Below, one piece after another: positions 8,978 to 18,074 of a stretch of 64,000 bases of DNA. Both the position numbers and the translations under genes were made by a program. Below the pieces are notes generated by a model. That model saw only the letters and a list, made by a program, of their open reading frames with translations. It had not been told where the DNA came from and searched no databases. Position 1 is the stretch's first letter. Every line of letters begins with the position of its first letter. The stretch is from JAGNXB01 sp964471595 (lineage in GTDB: Bacteria; Bacteroidota; Bacteroidia; Chitinophagales; Saprospiraceae), in the NCBI GenBank assembly GCA_964471595.1, contig CAYYGN010000003.1, positions 1-64,000 of the forward strand, given 5' to 3'.

Positions 8978-9044
8978 TTAATCAGGATTTCATCTGATAA
9001 AAGTAACCCTAATTATTAATTATTCCAAAAGTGTTCCCGGAAAT

Positions 9045-10160
9045 TTATAGCTGGGGCAGAAAATAATGGGTCCGCCTGCCTGACCCCTCCACCTGGAGAG
9101 CCCCCATTTCTTTCAGCTCGCTCAGATCTCTCGTGGCCGTTGCTTTGGACGATCGTGTGAGGGCCATGTATATTCGGGCCGTCAGACCACCTGCAAACCC
9201 GTCAGGTCCGGCCTCGAACAAGCGGAGGATGGCCTTGTGCTGACGCGTATTGAATTTCCTTCCAAACCGTTTGATGTATCTGTTTTTGGCGACGACCCAT
9301 CGGGTTCTTTCCTCAGCCACATCTATGGCCGACAATATGCAGGTGCCGAAAAACCTCAGCCAATCGGTAATGATGTTGGTGCGTTGAGCGCTTTCCAAAT
9401 GCCAATAATAGGCTTTGCGATCTCTTCCTATCACACGCGACAGGCTGAAGGGCAAAGGCGCTCCCAGATCCTGGGCAAGGGCCTTTGCAGCCACGGCGCG
9501 GCCAATTCGACCGTTCCCTTCTTCAAAAGGATGGATGCTTTCCAACCAGAGATGTGCAATGCCAGACCGGATGACCGGGTGTAAGGTGCTGCCCGCCGAG
9601 GGATCCGTTTCCCGGAACCAGGCTATAAATGCCTTCATCATGTCAGGAACAGCCGCTGAAGGGGGAGCCTCGAAATGCAATTTTTCTTTGCCCAGAGCAC
9701 CGCTGAGGATTTGCATGGGTTCCGGATGACGGCGCCATTGACCGATGCTTTGGAGGTCCGAACGGTAATCCAGAAGGGCATTGTGCCATTTCCACAGATC
9801 CTCTTTGGTCAATGACTGGGTCACGTCAGACCTCGAAAGGACCAGCATGCGGCTGATGCCCAATACCCTGAGATCATGGACCGGCCCCTGAGGTCCCGTC
9901 AAGCCGAGCTGCCTCGTCAGGGAGGACCTGACTTCTTCGCGCCCTAACATTTCGCCCTCGATACCGGAAGTACTGAGGGCTTCGCTGACCCATTCCTCCA
10001 TCCTGAAGGTCTCACCATCCTCTTCGTCAATGGCCGAAAGGATCCCTTTCAGATGGAACAACTTTTCCCTGTAAGGCCCGGTTACGGGAAGGAGTTCCTC
10101 CTGATTCCAGACGAATGCACCCCAACCGGGTTGCTGCCAATTCCAGGGTTTAAGTCGCAT
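9045..10160 (-). CDS. Fic family protein (class II, with DUF4172 and C-terminal winged helix)
   Basis: A 371-residue cytoplasmic protein. The N-terminal DUF4172 region carries an inhibitory motif T64-xxx-E68-G69 (in STSGIEGE). The Fic core has the complete motif HPFEEGNGRIGR at residues 220-231, including the catalytic His and the Arg that contacts ATP phosphates. The C-terminus ends in a winged-helix-like DNA-binding segment (ATRDLSELKEMGALQVEG, about residues 340-360). Fic enzymes transfer AMP or related groups to protein hydroxyls, and the N-terminal motif places this one in the self-inhibited class II. With a DNA-binding tail and a repeated half-site array just upstream, autoregulation is likely. 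Target unknown. Confidence 0.93.
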   Translation of the reverse strand: MRLKPWNWQQPGWGAFVWNQEELLPVTGPYREKLFHLKGILSAIDEEDGETFRMEEWVSEALSTSGIEGEMLGREEVRSSLTRQLGLTGPQGPVHDLRVLGISRMLVLSRSDVTQSLTKEDLWKWHNALLDYRSDLQSIGQWRRHPEPMQILSGALGKEKLHFEAPPSAAVPDMMKAFIAWFRETDPSAGSTLHPVIRSGIAHLWLESIHPFEEGNGRIGRAVAAKALAQDLGAPLPFSLSRVIGRDRKAYYWHLESAQRTNIITDWLRFFGTCILSAIDVAEERTRWVVAKNRYIKRFGRKFNTRQHKAILRLFEAGPDGFAGGLTARIYMALTRSSKATATRDLSELKEMGALQVEGSGRRTHYFLPQL

Positions 10161-10172
10161 GGGGGTTCATTT

Positions 10173-10225
10173 ACGGCTCAAATATTCGTTAAATATGAGC
10201 CGTATTTGATATTTTTTCGGCTCAT
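10173..10225. promoter_or_regulatory. Operator-like array: three alternating half-sites
   Basis: Three copies of an 8-bp half-site lie between the Fic gene and the divergent amidohydrolase gene: ACGGCTCA at 10173-10180, its exact reverse complement at 10196-10203, and CGGCTCAT at 10218-10225. Both spacers are 15 bp if the middle site is read one base shifted for the second pair. Centre-to-centre spacing is about 22-23 bp, two helical turns. The array covers an imperfect -7-like box (AATATTTG) for the Fic gene. It looks like a binding site for a dimeric regulator. Confidence 0.6.
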
Positions 10226-10286
10226 GAACGCAACTGGCCCACCTGATCAGGTTATTTCGGTTCCGTCGGATCGTCCGTAACAGCCG

Positions 10287-10294
10287 TATATTCG
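10287..10294 (+). promoter_or_regulatory. Probable -7 promoter box (TATATTCG)
   Basis: TATATTCG matches TAnnTTTG except for one T, and lies 25 bp before the ATG of the amidohydrolase gene at 10320. No clear -33 box was seen. Confidence 0.4.
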
Positions 10295-10319
10295 CCTTTT
10301 CCAAACGAAAGGATTCGCC

Positions 10320-13300
10320 ATGCGTCATTGGTTGCTCATCGGATTTTTGGCCCTTGCGGCGCTCACCCAGGCTCAGGAAAAGGACAAAGCCAAGGAATGG
10401 AATGTCTCGGACCCTGTGGGGGAATGGGGGTGGAAGGAATCCCGCTTTACGGTCTCCGAGGGCACCTGGATGAACCTCGACGTCAGTCCGGACGGCAAAA
10501 CCATTGTTTTTGACCTGCTCGGCGACATTTACACCCTGCCGGTCGAAGGCGGCAAAGCCACCCTCCTGCGCGGAGGCATCCCCTGGGAGGTCCAGCCTCG
10601 CTTCAGCCCCGACGGAGACCGTATCCTCTTTACCTCCGATGCCGGGGGAGGCGACAATATCTGGGTCATGAACGCCGACGGCAGCCAGGCCACACAAGTG
10701 ACCAGGGAGGATTTCCGGCTGCTCAACAATGCGGAGTGGATGCCGGATGGTCAATACCTGGTCGCCCGCAAGCATTTCACCTCGACCCGCTCCCTCGGGG
10801 CGGGCGAGATGTGGCTCTACCACATCAGCGGAGGGACGGGTGTCCCGCTGACCGAGCGCAAGAACGACCAGCAGGATGTCAACGAACCCTCCGTCTCTCC
10901 CGACGGGCGCTATGTGTATTACAGTGAGGACATGTATCCCGGCGGGTTTTTCCAGTACAACAAGGACCCCAACAGCCAGATCTACGTGATCCAGCGGTAC
11001 GACCGGCAGGAGGGCAAAACCGAAACCGTGGCCGGCGGGGCGGGAGGCGCCTGTCGTCCCCAAATATCGCGGGACGGCACACGCCTGGCCTACGTGCGCC
11101 GTGTGCGCACCCGTACGGTCCTCTTCGTGCAGGATCTCGCTACCGGGGTGGAGCGACCCTTGGTGGACATCCTGAGCAAGGATCAGCAGGAGGCCTGGGC
11201 CGTGTTCGGAGTGTACACGGGATTTGACTGGACACCCGACGATCGCCACATCATTGTCTGGGGTCAGGGAAAATTGTGGAAAGTGGATGTGGCCAACGGG
11301 GGAGCGACCAACATTCCGTTTACCGTCGAGGCGAAGCACCGTGTGGCGGAGACCCTGCATTTTCGCAACAATGCCTTTGAGGAGGAGACCCGCATCCGGG
11401 TCATCCGTCATGCCACCACCAGTCCCGACGGAAAAACGCTGGTCTTCAACGCCACCGGTTATCTGTGGGTCATGGACCTGCCGGCCGGAAAGCCCAGGCG
11501 CCTGACCAAGGCCGGAGAGCTGGAATTCGAACCGGCATGGTCGCCCGACGGCAGCCGTCTCGCCTACGTCACATGGGATGATGAAGCGATGGGCGCCATC
11601 CGGGTTTTCGATCTCAACACAGGTATCAGCCGGGCCGTCACGCGGGACAAAGGCATTTACCGCACCCCGGCCTGGTCGCCCGACGGGACCCGCATCGTAT
11701 ACCGCAAGGACGACGGCAACATGCACCAGGGCTTTACCCACTGCAAGGAGCCGGGTCTGTACCTGATTCCCGCCGGTGGCGGAGAGACCCGTTTCCTGAC
11801 GCCCCAGGGCGAATATCCCGTATTCAGCGCCGACGGGAAGAGAGTGTTTTACCAGACGGGCGGCTTCCTTTTCGGCAGCCTCACCAAGAGTTTCCAAAGT
11901 GTGGACCTCGCCGGACAGGATCTCAAAAAGCATGCGGAAGCCAAATACGCCCAGCGGTTTTGCATCAGTCCGGACAATCGCTGGATCGCCTGGAGCGAAT
12001 TGTACAAGGTGTATGTCGCTCCGCTTCCTCTCACCGGCAAAACCATCGGTCTCAGTGCCGACACCAAAGCGGTTCCCGTGGCCCAGGTAGCGCGGGATGA
12101 AGGCATCAATCTGCATTGGAGCGCCGATAGCAAGCGCCTCCACTGGACGATGGGCAACACGTATTTTACCGACAGCCTGGCGCGGCGGTTCCTGTTTCTG
12201 GAGGGCGCAGGCGACAGCATCCCGCCGCTCGACACGGCGGGGCTGCTCATTGACTTGCGGCTCCCCTCCGATGTGCCCAATTCAGTCATTGCCTTTACCA
12301 ATGCGCGGATCATCACGATGGAAGGCGATGCGGTGATCGGGCAAGGGACGGTGTTGGTCGAGGGCAACCGGATTCTGGCGGCAGGACCGACGGAAGAAGT
12401 GGAAGTGCCCCGCAGCGCTAAAATCGTCAACTGCCTCGGAAAAACCATCATGCCCGGACTGGTGGATGTCCATGGCCATCTGGGCAATTTCCGCTACGGG
12501 CTATCGCCCCGGCAGCAGTGGGAATATTTCGCCAATCTGGCCTATGGCGTGACGACGGCCCACGACCCGTCGAGCAACTCGGAAATGATTTTCGCGCAGT
12601 CGGAAATGATCAAGACCGGAGAGATGGTGGGGCCGCGCCTTTTTTCCACGGGTACGATTCTGTATGGCGCCGACAGCGATTTCAAGGCTGTGATCAACAA
12701 CCTGGACGATGCGCGCTCGGCCATACGCCGGACGAAGGCTTACGGGGCTTTTTCGGTCAAGAGTTACAACCAGCCCCGGCGCAATCAGCGCCAGCAGGTC
12801 ATCCAGGCGGCCCGGGAGATGGGCGTCATGGTGGTGCCCGAGGGGGGCTCGTTTTTTTACCACAACATGACCCAGGTGGTGGACGGGCACACCGGTGTGG
12901 AGCACAATATTCCGGTAGCGCCCCTGCATGAGGATGTACAGCGTTTGTGGGGCAGCACGACATGTCACAACACACCGACGCTGATCGTGAATTATGGGGG
13001 CTTGAACGGGGAGAATTATTGGTATCAGCACACCGACGTGTGGGAAAAGGAGCGGCTGTTGCGGTTCACGCCCCGGCCGGTGGTGGACAGCCGGGCGCGT
13101 CACCGGACCATGGCGCCGGAGGAGGAATACGAAAACGGCCATATGCTGGTATCCCGGTCGCTGAAGAAGCTGAGCGATGCCGGTGTGCGGATCAATTTGG
13201 GCGCACACGGCCAGTTGCAGGGACTGGGGGCGCACTGGGAGTTGTGGATGCTGGGCCAGGGAGGTATGAGCAACCTGGAAGCCTTGAGGGCGGCCACGCT

Positions 13301-13595
13301 CAACGGGGCGAGATATTTGGGCATGGACCACCAGATCGGTTCCCTGAAAGCCGGCAAGCTGGCGGATCTGATCGTGGTGGACGGCAATCCGCTGGAAAAC
13401 TTGCAGGACACGGAAAAAGTGACGTACACGATGGTCAACGGCCGGTTGTACGACGCGGAAACGATGAACGAGATCATCAGCCGGGACCGAAAGCGCAAGC
13501 CGTTTTACTTCGAGCTTCCTGGCGGGGCCAACAGCTATCCGTACATGAGCGAAACTCATGGATTTACGGCGCCGCAGTGTAGCTGCGGGCGGTAA
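10320..13595 (+). CDS. Secreted TolB-like beta-propeller/amidohydrolase fusion protein
   Basis: A 1091-residue exported protein with a signal peptide (MRHWLLIGFLALAALTQAQ). Residues about 40-640 hold PD40/WD40-like propeller repeats with recurring SPDG motifs (VSPDGKTIVFD, FSPDGDRILFTSD, WSPDGSRLAYVTW, WSPDGTRIVYRKD). Residues about 655-1080 form a metal-dependent amidohydrolase: the entry strand ITMEGDAVIGQGTVLVEG, the HxH pair H718/H720 in GLVDVHGHLG, GVTTAHD, NLGAHGQLQG, and the closing GSLKAGKLADLIVVDGNPL. Similar fusions are common in Bacteroidota and proposed to act on cyclic amides or peptides such as imidodipeptides. The exact substrate is unknown. The gene is divergent from the Fic gene. 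Confidence 0.9.
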   Translation: MRHWLLIGFLALAALTQAQEKDKAKEWNVSDPVGEWGWKESRFTVSEGTWMNLDVSPDGKTIVFDLLGDIYTLPVEGGKATLLRGGIPWEVQPRFSPDGDRILFTSDAGGGDNIWVMNADGSQATQVTREDFRLLNNAEWMPDGQYLVARKHFTSTRSLGAGEMWLYHISGGTGVPLTERKNDQQDVNEPSVSPDGRYVYYSEDMYPGGFFQYNKDPNSQIYVIQRYDRQEGKTETVAGGAGGACRPQISRDGTRLAYVRRVRTRTVLFVQDLATGVERPLVDILSKDQQEAWAVFGVYTGFDWTPDDRHIIVWGQGKLWKVDVANGGATNIPFTVEAKHRVAETLHFRNNAFEEETRIRVIRHATTSPDGKTLVFNATGYLWVMDLPAGKPRRLTKAGELEFEPAWSPDGSRLAYVTWDDEAMGAIRVFDLNTGISRAVTRDKGIYRTPAWSPDGTRIVYRKDDGNMHQGFTHCKEPGLYLIPAGGGETRFLTPQGEYPVFSADGKRVFYQTGGFLFGSLTKSFQSVDLAGQDLKKHAEAKYAQRFCISPDNRWIAWSELYKVYVAPLPLTGKTIGLSADTKAVPVAQVARDEGINLHWSADSKRLHWTMGNTYFTDSLARRFLFLEGAGDSIPPLDTAGLLIDLRLPSDVPNSVIAFTNARIITMEGDAVIGQGTVLVEGNRILAAGPTEEVEVPRSAKIVNCLGKTIMPGLVDVHGHLGNFRYGLSPRQQWEYFANLAYGVTTAHDPSSNSEMIFAQSEMIKTGEMVGPRLFSTGTILYGADSDFKAVINNLDDARSAIRRTKAYGAFSVKSYNQPRRNQRQQVIQAAREMGVMVVPEGGSFFYHNMTQVVDGHTGVEHNIPVAPLHEDVQRLWGSTTCHNTPTLIVNYGGLNGENYWYQHTDVWEKERLLRFTPRPVVDSRARHRTMAPEEEYENGHMLVSRSLKKLSDAGVRINLGAHGQLQGLGAHWELWMLGQGGMSNLEALRAATLNGARYLGMDHQIGSLKAGKLADLIVVDGNPLENLQDTEKVTYTMVNGRLYDAETMNEIISRDRKRKPFYFELPGGANSYPYMSETHGFTAPQCSCGR

Positions 13596-13627
13596 GCGCA
13601 CTGATGGGGTTCGTGCAGGGCAGTGGG

Positions 13628-14602
13628 TCAGTTGCGGTAGAAAGCCATCCGGACTTGGGGAGTGTGAAAAGCGTACCATCCGGGCGGTAGGGGGGATATG
13701 TCCAACGGAGTACTATTGGAGATCCCACTCATGACGGATCTGCCAAGAGCATCACAAATGTTCCAGTCCAGGCCATCAGGAAGATTGTGGTGCAAAACAC
13801 CATTGGAGGGGTTGGGCCAAAGTCGGAAAGACCAGCCCGTGTGAGGATTGTTCGTTTGGCTGGGCCCGTCAAGAGTATATTGGTACAGTTGTCCGATTTC
13901 TTGTGGAGACAAAACGCGGTTATAGTAGAATATATCCAATAATCCACCGCGTAAATTGAGCGTATTGGCACCTGGTCGGCCTCCGATATGAAGCAGGCTG
14001 TCCGGATGCTCATAGAGAATAAAGGGGGTGTCCTCTTCAACAAATGAGTTGAAAAATTGGCCATCAAGGTATAAAGTCATTGTGTTCATGTCATTCTCGA
14101 ATCTGGAGGTAAGAACATAATGATGCCAATCGGACAAGAACGGAACAGACTCAACAAACAAATTGTGGGTAATCCAATCCAAACCCAGCCCAAAGCGAAA
14201 CCCTCCTTGAACCCTTCGATTTCCTACGCTGGGTCTGAAAAAGCGCAGAAAGGTCGTCTCCCCGATTTCAAAGATGTTCCCGTACAAGTTGGGCATGGAA
14301 TCCACCCTTGCCCAACCACTGATGGTGAAGTCCTGGAGGTTGAAGATGGCATGATAAGCCGACTTGTTGTAGTACAGATAGGATTGATTGCCAGTGAAAT
14401 AGGCATGCGTGGCCGCAGGGTCATGAACAGCTCCCGGTACAAATGTTACATTTTTGTTGATCAGATGATGCCCGTTGCCCGATGCATCATTGGCATTATC
14501 CCTCAATGGATAATGAACGATCAGTCCATTCGTAGGAAATTGTGCCACGGTACAGAAAGCCGTCAACATCGCCAAAGCAGTTAATAAAGTATTGATTTTC
14601 AT
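13628..14602 (-). CDS. LamG-domain protein with T9SS sorting domain
   Basis: ATG at 14602 yields 324 residues with a signal peptide (MKINTLLTALAMLTAFCTVAQ). The mature region is a concanavalin A-like LamG domain: LIVHYPLRDNANDASGNGHH, a strand with FTISGWARVDS, WHHYVLTSRFEND, MTLYLDGQFF, and the closing LRGGLLDIFYYNRVLSPQEI. The C-terminal approximately 75 residues (FRLWPNPSNGVLHHN, ending WYAFHTPQVRMAFYRN) are a type A T9SS sorting domain. LamG modules usually bind carbohydrate or protein ligands, so this is probably a surface-attached or secreted binding protein. The 3' end is convergent with the amidohydrolase gene, 32 bp apart. Confidence 0.87.
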   Translation of the reverse strand: MKINTLLTALAMLTAFCTVAQFPTNGLIVHYPLRDNANDASGNGHHLINKNVTFVPGAVHDPAATHAYFTGNQSYLYYNKSAYHAIFNLQDFTISGWARVDSMPNLYGNIFEIGETTFLRFFRPSVGNRRVQGGFRFGLGLDWITHNLFVESVPFLSDWHHYVLTSRFENDMNTMTLYLDGQFFNSFVEEDTPFILYEHPDSLLHIGGRPGANTLNLRGGLLDIFYYNRVLSPQEIGQLYQYTLDGPSQTNNPHTGWSFRLWPNPSNGVLHHNLPDGLDWNICDALGRSVMSGISNSTPLDISPLPPGWYAFHTPQVRMAFYRN

Positions 14603-14876
14603 ATTAATACAATTTATAAAATGTTTGCATTTATTGGTGCCATTTGTCTTGGATGGTGTGCCTCCTTGGGGTTGGCCGGAACACATGCTTCAGCGAAAAT
14701 ACACAATTTTTGATGCATGAAGCACTTGAAAACAAAGAAAAGGCTGGGCATTCTCCTCCAGGCCTTGCTCCAAGAGTGATTAGATCACGGATTGGATCTG
14801 TAAATGGAGGATGGATGCGGCTGTATGGTACACAGCTCAATGTGTTTGTATTTCCTGAGAATTTATAAGGGCAGGA

Positions 14877-15725
14877 TCAGACGGACAGATTGGCATACCG
14901 GTTGATGGCCCGGTTCATGAGGGTTTGATGTCTTTCACTTCCTGTCAGAATGTCCAGGTAGGGAATCTCCGGCCATTCCCGGGTCATAATCTTTGTGTTG
15001 AAGGTTCTGACAGTATTCCAGTCGGCATTGGATTTCAATACATGGCCGGCATTATCGAAAATGTGGACTTGCGAATATCCCGCATTTTCCAGTTCCACAT
15101 ATAACTCCTCATATCCGCTAATATTGGCAGGGGTTACGGTGTTTTCAAAATAAATCATTGGTTGCATGCGTCCTATTTGCTGACGGCCGCTGACCAGTAC
15201 ATCGTGATCGAATCCGTCGGTATCCGACTTGATCAAATCCACATGGTCCATGCGTTGCATCAAGTCATCCAGACGCATGGTATTTGGTTGGTGTAGGGAA
15301 TTATTTTTCTCATTGATAAATGCAGTTCCGCGCTCCACTTTAAGATTTACGCCTCCTTGCTCACTAGTAATGATGCTATCAATAATGGTAGCCAGGTCTG
15401 TAAATCCGTTGTTTTCAATGTTCTTTTTCAAATAGACAAGGAATTCGGCTGCTGGCTCTACGCACCAGGTACGTATGCCTCGGCGCAGGAACGGAATGGC
15501 AGAGTCACCGATATTGGCACCTATATCCAGAACAATTGAATCTTTGGCCAATTCTTCTGCCAAAACAGGTAAAAAACGATCATACTGCGGGTGCAGACAT
15601 TGGTACCAGTCAAGAAGATGTCCGGCGGGCAGGGTTGCCGGAATGCCGTCTATCAGATAGCGACGATCCTTCATACGCCTGAAGCGATATTTCCATTTGA
15701 GAATAACCCGTTTCAGTGCGTTCAT
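14877..15725 (-). CDS. FkbM family methyltransferase
   Basis: A 282-residue protein with the SAM-binding motif SIVLDIGANIGDSAIPFLRR (about residues 64-82), the acidic CVEPAAEF loop, and the FkbM signature LIKSDTDGFDHDVL, followed by a FENTV segment. FkbM enzymes O-methylate sugars or polyketides. It is the last gene of a three-gene operon, starting 3 bp after the GT4 glycosyltransferase stop. The context points to methylation of a surface glycan. The gene is AT-richer than the window average, like the rest of the operon. Confidence 0.87.
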   Translation of the reverse strand: MNALKRVILKWKYRFRRMKDRRYLIDGIPATLPAGHLLDWYQCLHPQYDRFLPVLAEELAKDSIVLDIGANIGDSAIPFLRRGIRTWCVEPAAEFLVYLKKNIENNGFTDLATIIDSIITSEQGGVNLKVERGTAFINEKNNSLHQPNTMRLDDLMQRMDHVDLIKSDTDGFDHDVLVSGRQQIGRMQPMIYFENTVTPANISGYEELYVELENAGYSQVHIFDNAGHVLKSNADWNTVRTFNTKIMTREWPEIPYLDILTGSERHQTLMNRAINRYANLSV

Positions 15726-15728
15726 GGA

Positions 15729-16835
15729 TCAGATTTTATTCGTAATACTTTGATAAACTTCCATCGTTTTCCAGGCACATTCATCCCATCGGTACTGAGG
15801 GTAGCGCAACATGCCCGATTGAACCAGTTGACGGCGCAATGAATCTTCAAAGGCCACTCTTTCCAACACCTCCTTTAATTCATCTTTATTATCCGTGCTG
15901 AAATAGACCGCCGCATCGCCTGCTACCTCCGGAAATGAACTGCTGTTGCTGCATATCACCGGACATCCCATGCTCATGCTTTCTAGAAGAGGAAAGCCGA
16001 ATCCTTCATACAAGGAAGGGAAAACGAAAAACCGGGCATGACGATAAAATTCAGCTAACAAAGTGTCACTGCCTTCTACATGGACGACAAGATCTCCGAG
16101 CTTGTATTTACTAATTGTATCTTTTTCAGATTGACTCCATTCTCCTCCTCCAAATGCTACCAAAATAATGTCTTTTTTCAACTTTTCTGATCGGGCATAT
16201 GCTTCCAGAAGACTGGAAAAATTTTTATATCCACCCCTGGTTCCAACAAATAGCATGTAGGGGAAGTCGAACATAGGATGATGGATTTGTTTCTCAGAAG
16301 CGGAGAACGGTTTGAAACCATGATGGATTACTGATGCTTTGGATGCCGCCTCTGGATAATAATGCAACAAGTCAATATGTGTGGATTCTGAAATACAGAT
16401 GATGGCATTTGCTCTTTGTATGGCTCTTCTTTTCAGTTCTCGGGAAGGGTCGTGTTTTTTGAAAAAGTCGGGAAAGCGTTCGTGTGTCATGTCATGGATC
16501 GTAATGACAACAGGTGTTTGGCGACGGGCCTGCCGCCAAGGTGCAAAATAGGTTTCATGCAAAACATCCGGACGCCATCCAAGTTCCAGTAATGTACCTA
16601 ATACGCCGTTAATCAAAATGAATGGGCCTTTGATCCTGTAAAAATTTGGCCCGGCATAGATGCCTTTAGTGAAAATAGGTGCCTTTTCATGCAGGTAGGC
16701 ATTGCCATGGACGGGTGCCAGGGCAGCTACTGTATTCCCCAATTTGTGCAATTCAAGAATAAGTTGAACGGCATAGCGCGAAATGCCGCCGTATCGTTGC
16801 CGGGTAAAAATGCTATGATCAAATGCGATCCTCAT
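15729..16835 (-). CDS. GT4-type glycosyltransferase
   Basis: A 368-residue GT-B fold enzyme. The N-terminal Rossmann domain opens MRIAFDHSIFTRQRYGGISRYAV, with the acceptor-side GGISRY loop, and contains VITIHDMTHERFPDFF. The C-terminal donor domain has MLFVGTRGGYKNF, HVEGSDTLLAEFYRHARFFVFPSLYEGFG and the EX7E-like region ending ESMSMGCPVICSNSSSFPEVAGDAAVYF. This pattern matches mannosyl- or related GT4 transferases of polysaccharide assembly. Its ATG overlaps the stop of the upstream gene by four bases (ATGA), so the two are translationally coupled. The donor and acceptor sugars are not predictable. Confidence 0.92.
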   Translation of the reverse strand: MRIAFDHSIFTRQRYGGISRYAVQLILELHKLGNTVAALAPVHGNAYLHEKAPIFTKGIYAGPNFYRIKGPFILINGVLGTLLELGWRPDVLHETYFAPWRQARRQTPVVITIHDMTHERFPDFFKKHDPSRELKRRAIQRANAIICISESTHIDLLHYYPEAASKASVIHHGFKPFSASEKQIHHPMFDFPYMLFVGTRGGYKNFSSLLEAYARSEKLKKDIILVAFGGGEWSQSEKDTISKYKLGDLVVHVEGSDTLLAEFYRHARFFVFPSLYEGFGFPLLESMSMGCPVICSNSSSFPEVAGDAAVYFSTDNKDELKEVLERVAFEDSLRRQLVQSGMLRYPQYRWDECAWKTMEVYQSITNKI

Positions 16836-17776
16836 GGATGCCAGGATTCGGAATAAAGCTCATCCAAATCGGCCAAAGTTGTGGTTTGCCCTTCCGGTAC
16901 CCTCAAAAAAGGAGAATGTGCGATGGGCTGAATCCTGTGCACACCACTCAGATATTGCAATTGTCCTCCGGCATCTCTGGCTTCTCTGAACCGGGATGGG
17001 TAAGTGACTACACGTTCTATCTTCGGCGCTATGAATCCGGCTTTGTCGGAGCGTACAAAAAATCCACTGGTACCATGCAGATTGGTACCCAGGAAAGTAT
17101 ACCCTTTTTGTTTGGCCAGGTGCAAGAGTGCGGGCAGGGATGCGCCGTAGTAAAGTCTGCTGGAATGAGCCTTGTGCCGCATGAATTGAGGGTCATAGGG
17201 CACCGTAATGGCGTGGATATTTCCCAAGACCGCATTATACTCGCAGATGACGATAACGGGAGAAATGCATTGGATGGCATTCCATACCCAATAATCATTA
17301 CCGTCAATATCTATGCTAAGAATTCCGGTATCTCCGGAAAATCCGGCGGATGAGATCAGTTCGTTGATATTCTCGGCATCTATAAAAGCGGAAACGGCCT
17401 CCAGATCGTATTTCCAAAACAGAGCTTGTCGCCGCAAATGCGCTATGTTTTTCCTGGAGCCGTCCATGACCAAGCCTTTCCAATTCCGCAACTGAAGCAA
17501 CATGCGGGTGTTAGACTCCTGATAATTTTCAACGCCGAATTCCACAAAAGTTCGGGGAATGTCCGGAATTTGGTGAACCAGCCAATCAATTATCCCATCT
17601 TCTCCCCATTGCGAAAAAGCCCTCCATTCCACCTCCGAGAGCTCGCCAATACGATTCATGGCCCTGGTCTGCCGGGCGCTAATCACCCCGGTGGCCAATA
17701 ACAGGTCTTCAGATCGCATACGTTTCTCCAGGACTTTGATAACCGGTCGCAGGAGCCACTCCAATAGCTGTCTCAC
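16832..17776 (-). CDS. FkbM-like methyltransferase-related protein
   Basis: A 314-residue protein starting at GTG 17776 (MRQLLEWLLRPVIKVL); an ATG two bases upstream is out of frame. Recognisable stretches are FSQWGEDGIIDWLV, PRTFVEFGVENYQESNTRML, a strand with LVMDGSRKN, and GILSIDIDGNDYWVW followed by VIVICEYN. The order (FGVE, then D-rich strand, then IDIDGNDYWV) parallels FkbM-type methyltransferases, but the classic GANIG loop is replaced. It is the first gene of the glycan operon. A methyltransferase role for a polysaccharide residue is an inference; it could also be a non-methylating relative. Confidence 0.65.
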   Translation of the reverse strand: MRQLLEWLLRPVIKVLEKRMRSEDLLLATGVISARQTRAMNRIGELSEVEWRAFSQWGEDGIIDWLVHQIPDIPRTFVEFGVENYQESNTRMLLQLRNWKGLVMDGSRKNIAHLRRQALFWKYDLEAVSAFIDAENINELISSAGFSGDTGILSIDIDGNDYWVWNAIQCISPVIVICEYNAVLGNIHAITVPYDPQFMRHKAHSSRLYYGASLPALLHLAKQKGYTFLGTNLHGTSGFFVRSDKAGFIAPKIERVVTYPSRFREARDAGGQLQYLSGVHRIQPIAHSPFLRVPEGQTTTLADLDELYSESWHP

Positions 17777-18019
17777 ATCCTATAAATTTCCTGTTTGCGA
17801 CCTGGCGGATGGTGGGTTACCGCCTCCCTGATATACGCATTGGTCACGCCTTCAAAGGTAGCGTATTCAGAGATACAGCCAACGGCCTGTGCCTTGGTAC
17901 ACATGTCTTACGCAGAGAGGATACCATTCCCCTCCCCCTTCCAGCGGCTGATTTTGCCGATTCGTCGCCGGATATGCCCGTTCGTCGGGCAGGATTTGCC
18001 GGTGCCCGGCGCCTGCCCC

Positions 18020-18027
18020 CACCTTTG
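18020..18027 (+). promoter_or_regulatory. Probable -7 promoter box (CACCTTTG)
   Basis: CACCTTTG differs from TAnnTTTG only at the first base and lies 47 bp before the ATG at 18075. The remaining roughly 240 bp between the glycan operon and this box show no other gene. Confidence 0.3.
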
Positions 18028-18074
18028 CCTCATCATCCTTCACACTTGATTCACCACCAGAAAGTATCCTGATC

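Noticed and set aside
10167..12143. Long minus-strand open frame opposite the amidohydrolase gene (658 codons)
   Set aside because: It lies entirely antisense to the clearly coding propeller/amidohydrolase gene, has no start context or motif, and its length is explained by high GC.
14603..14876. Possible small gene between the LamG gene and the FkbM gene
   Set aside because: The frames (for example at 14644-14868) lack a signal or motif and lie in the upstream region of the LamG gene.
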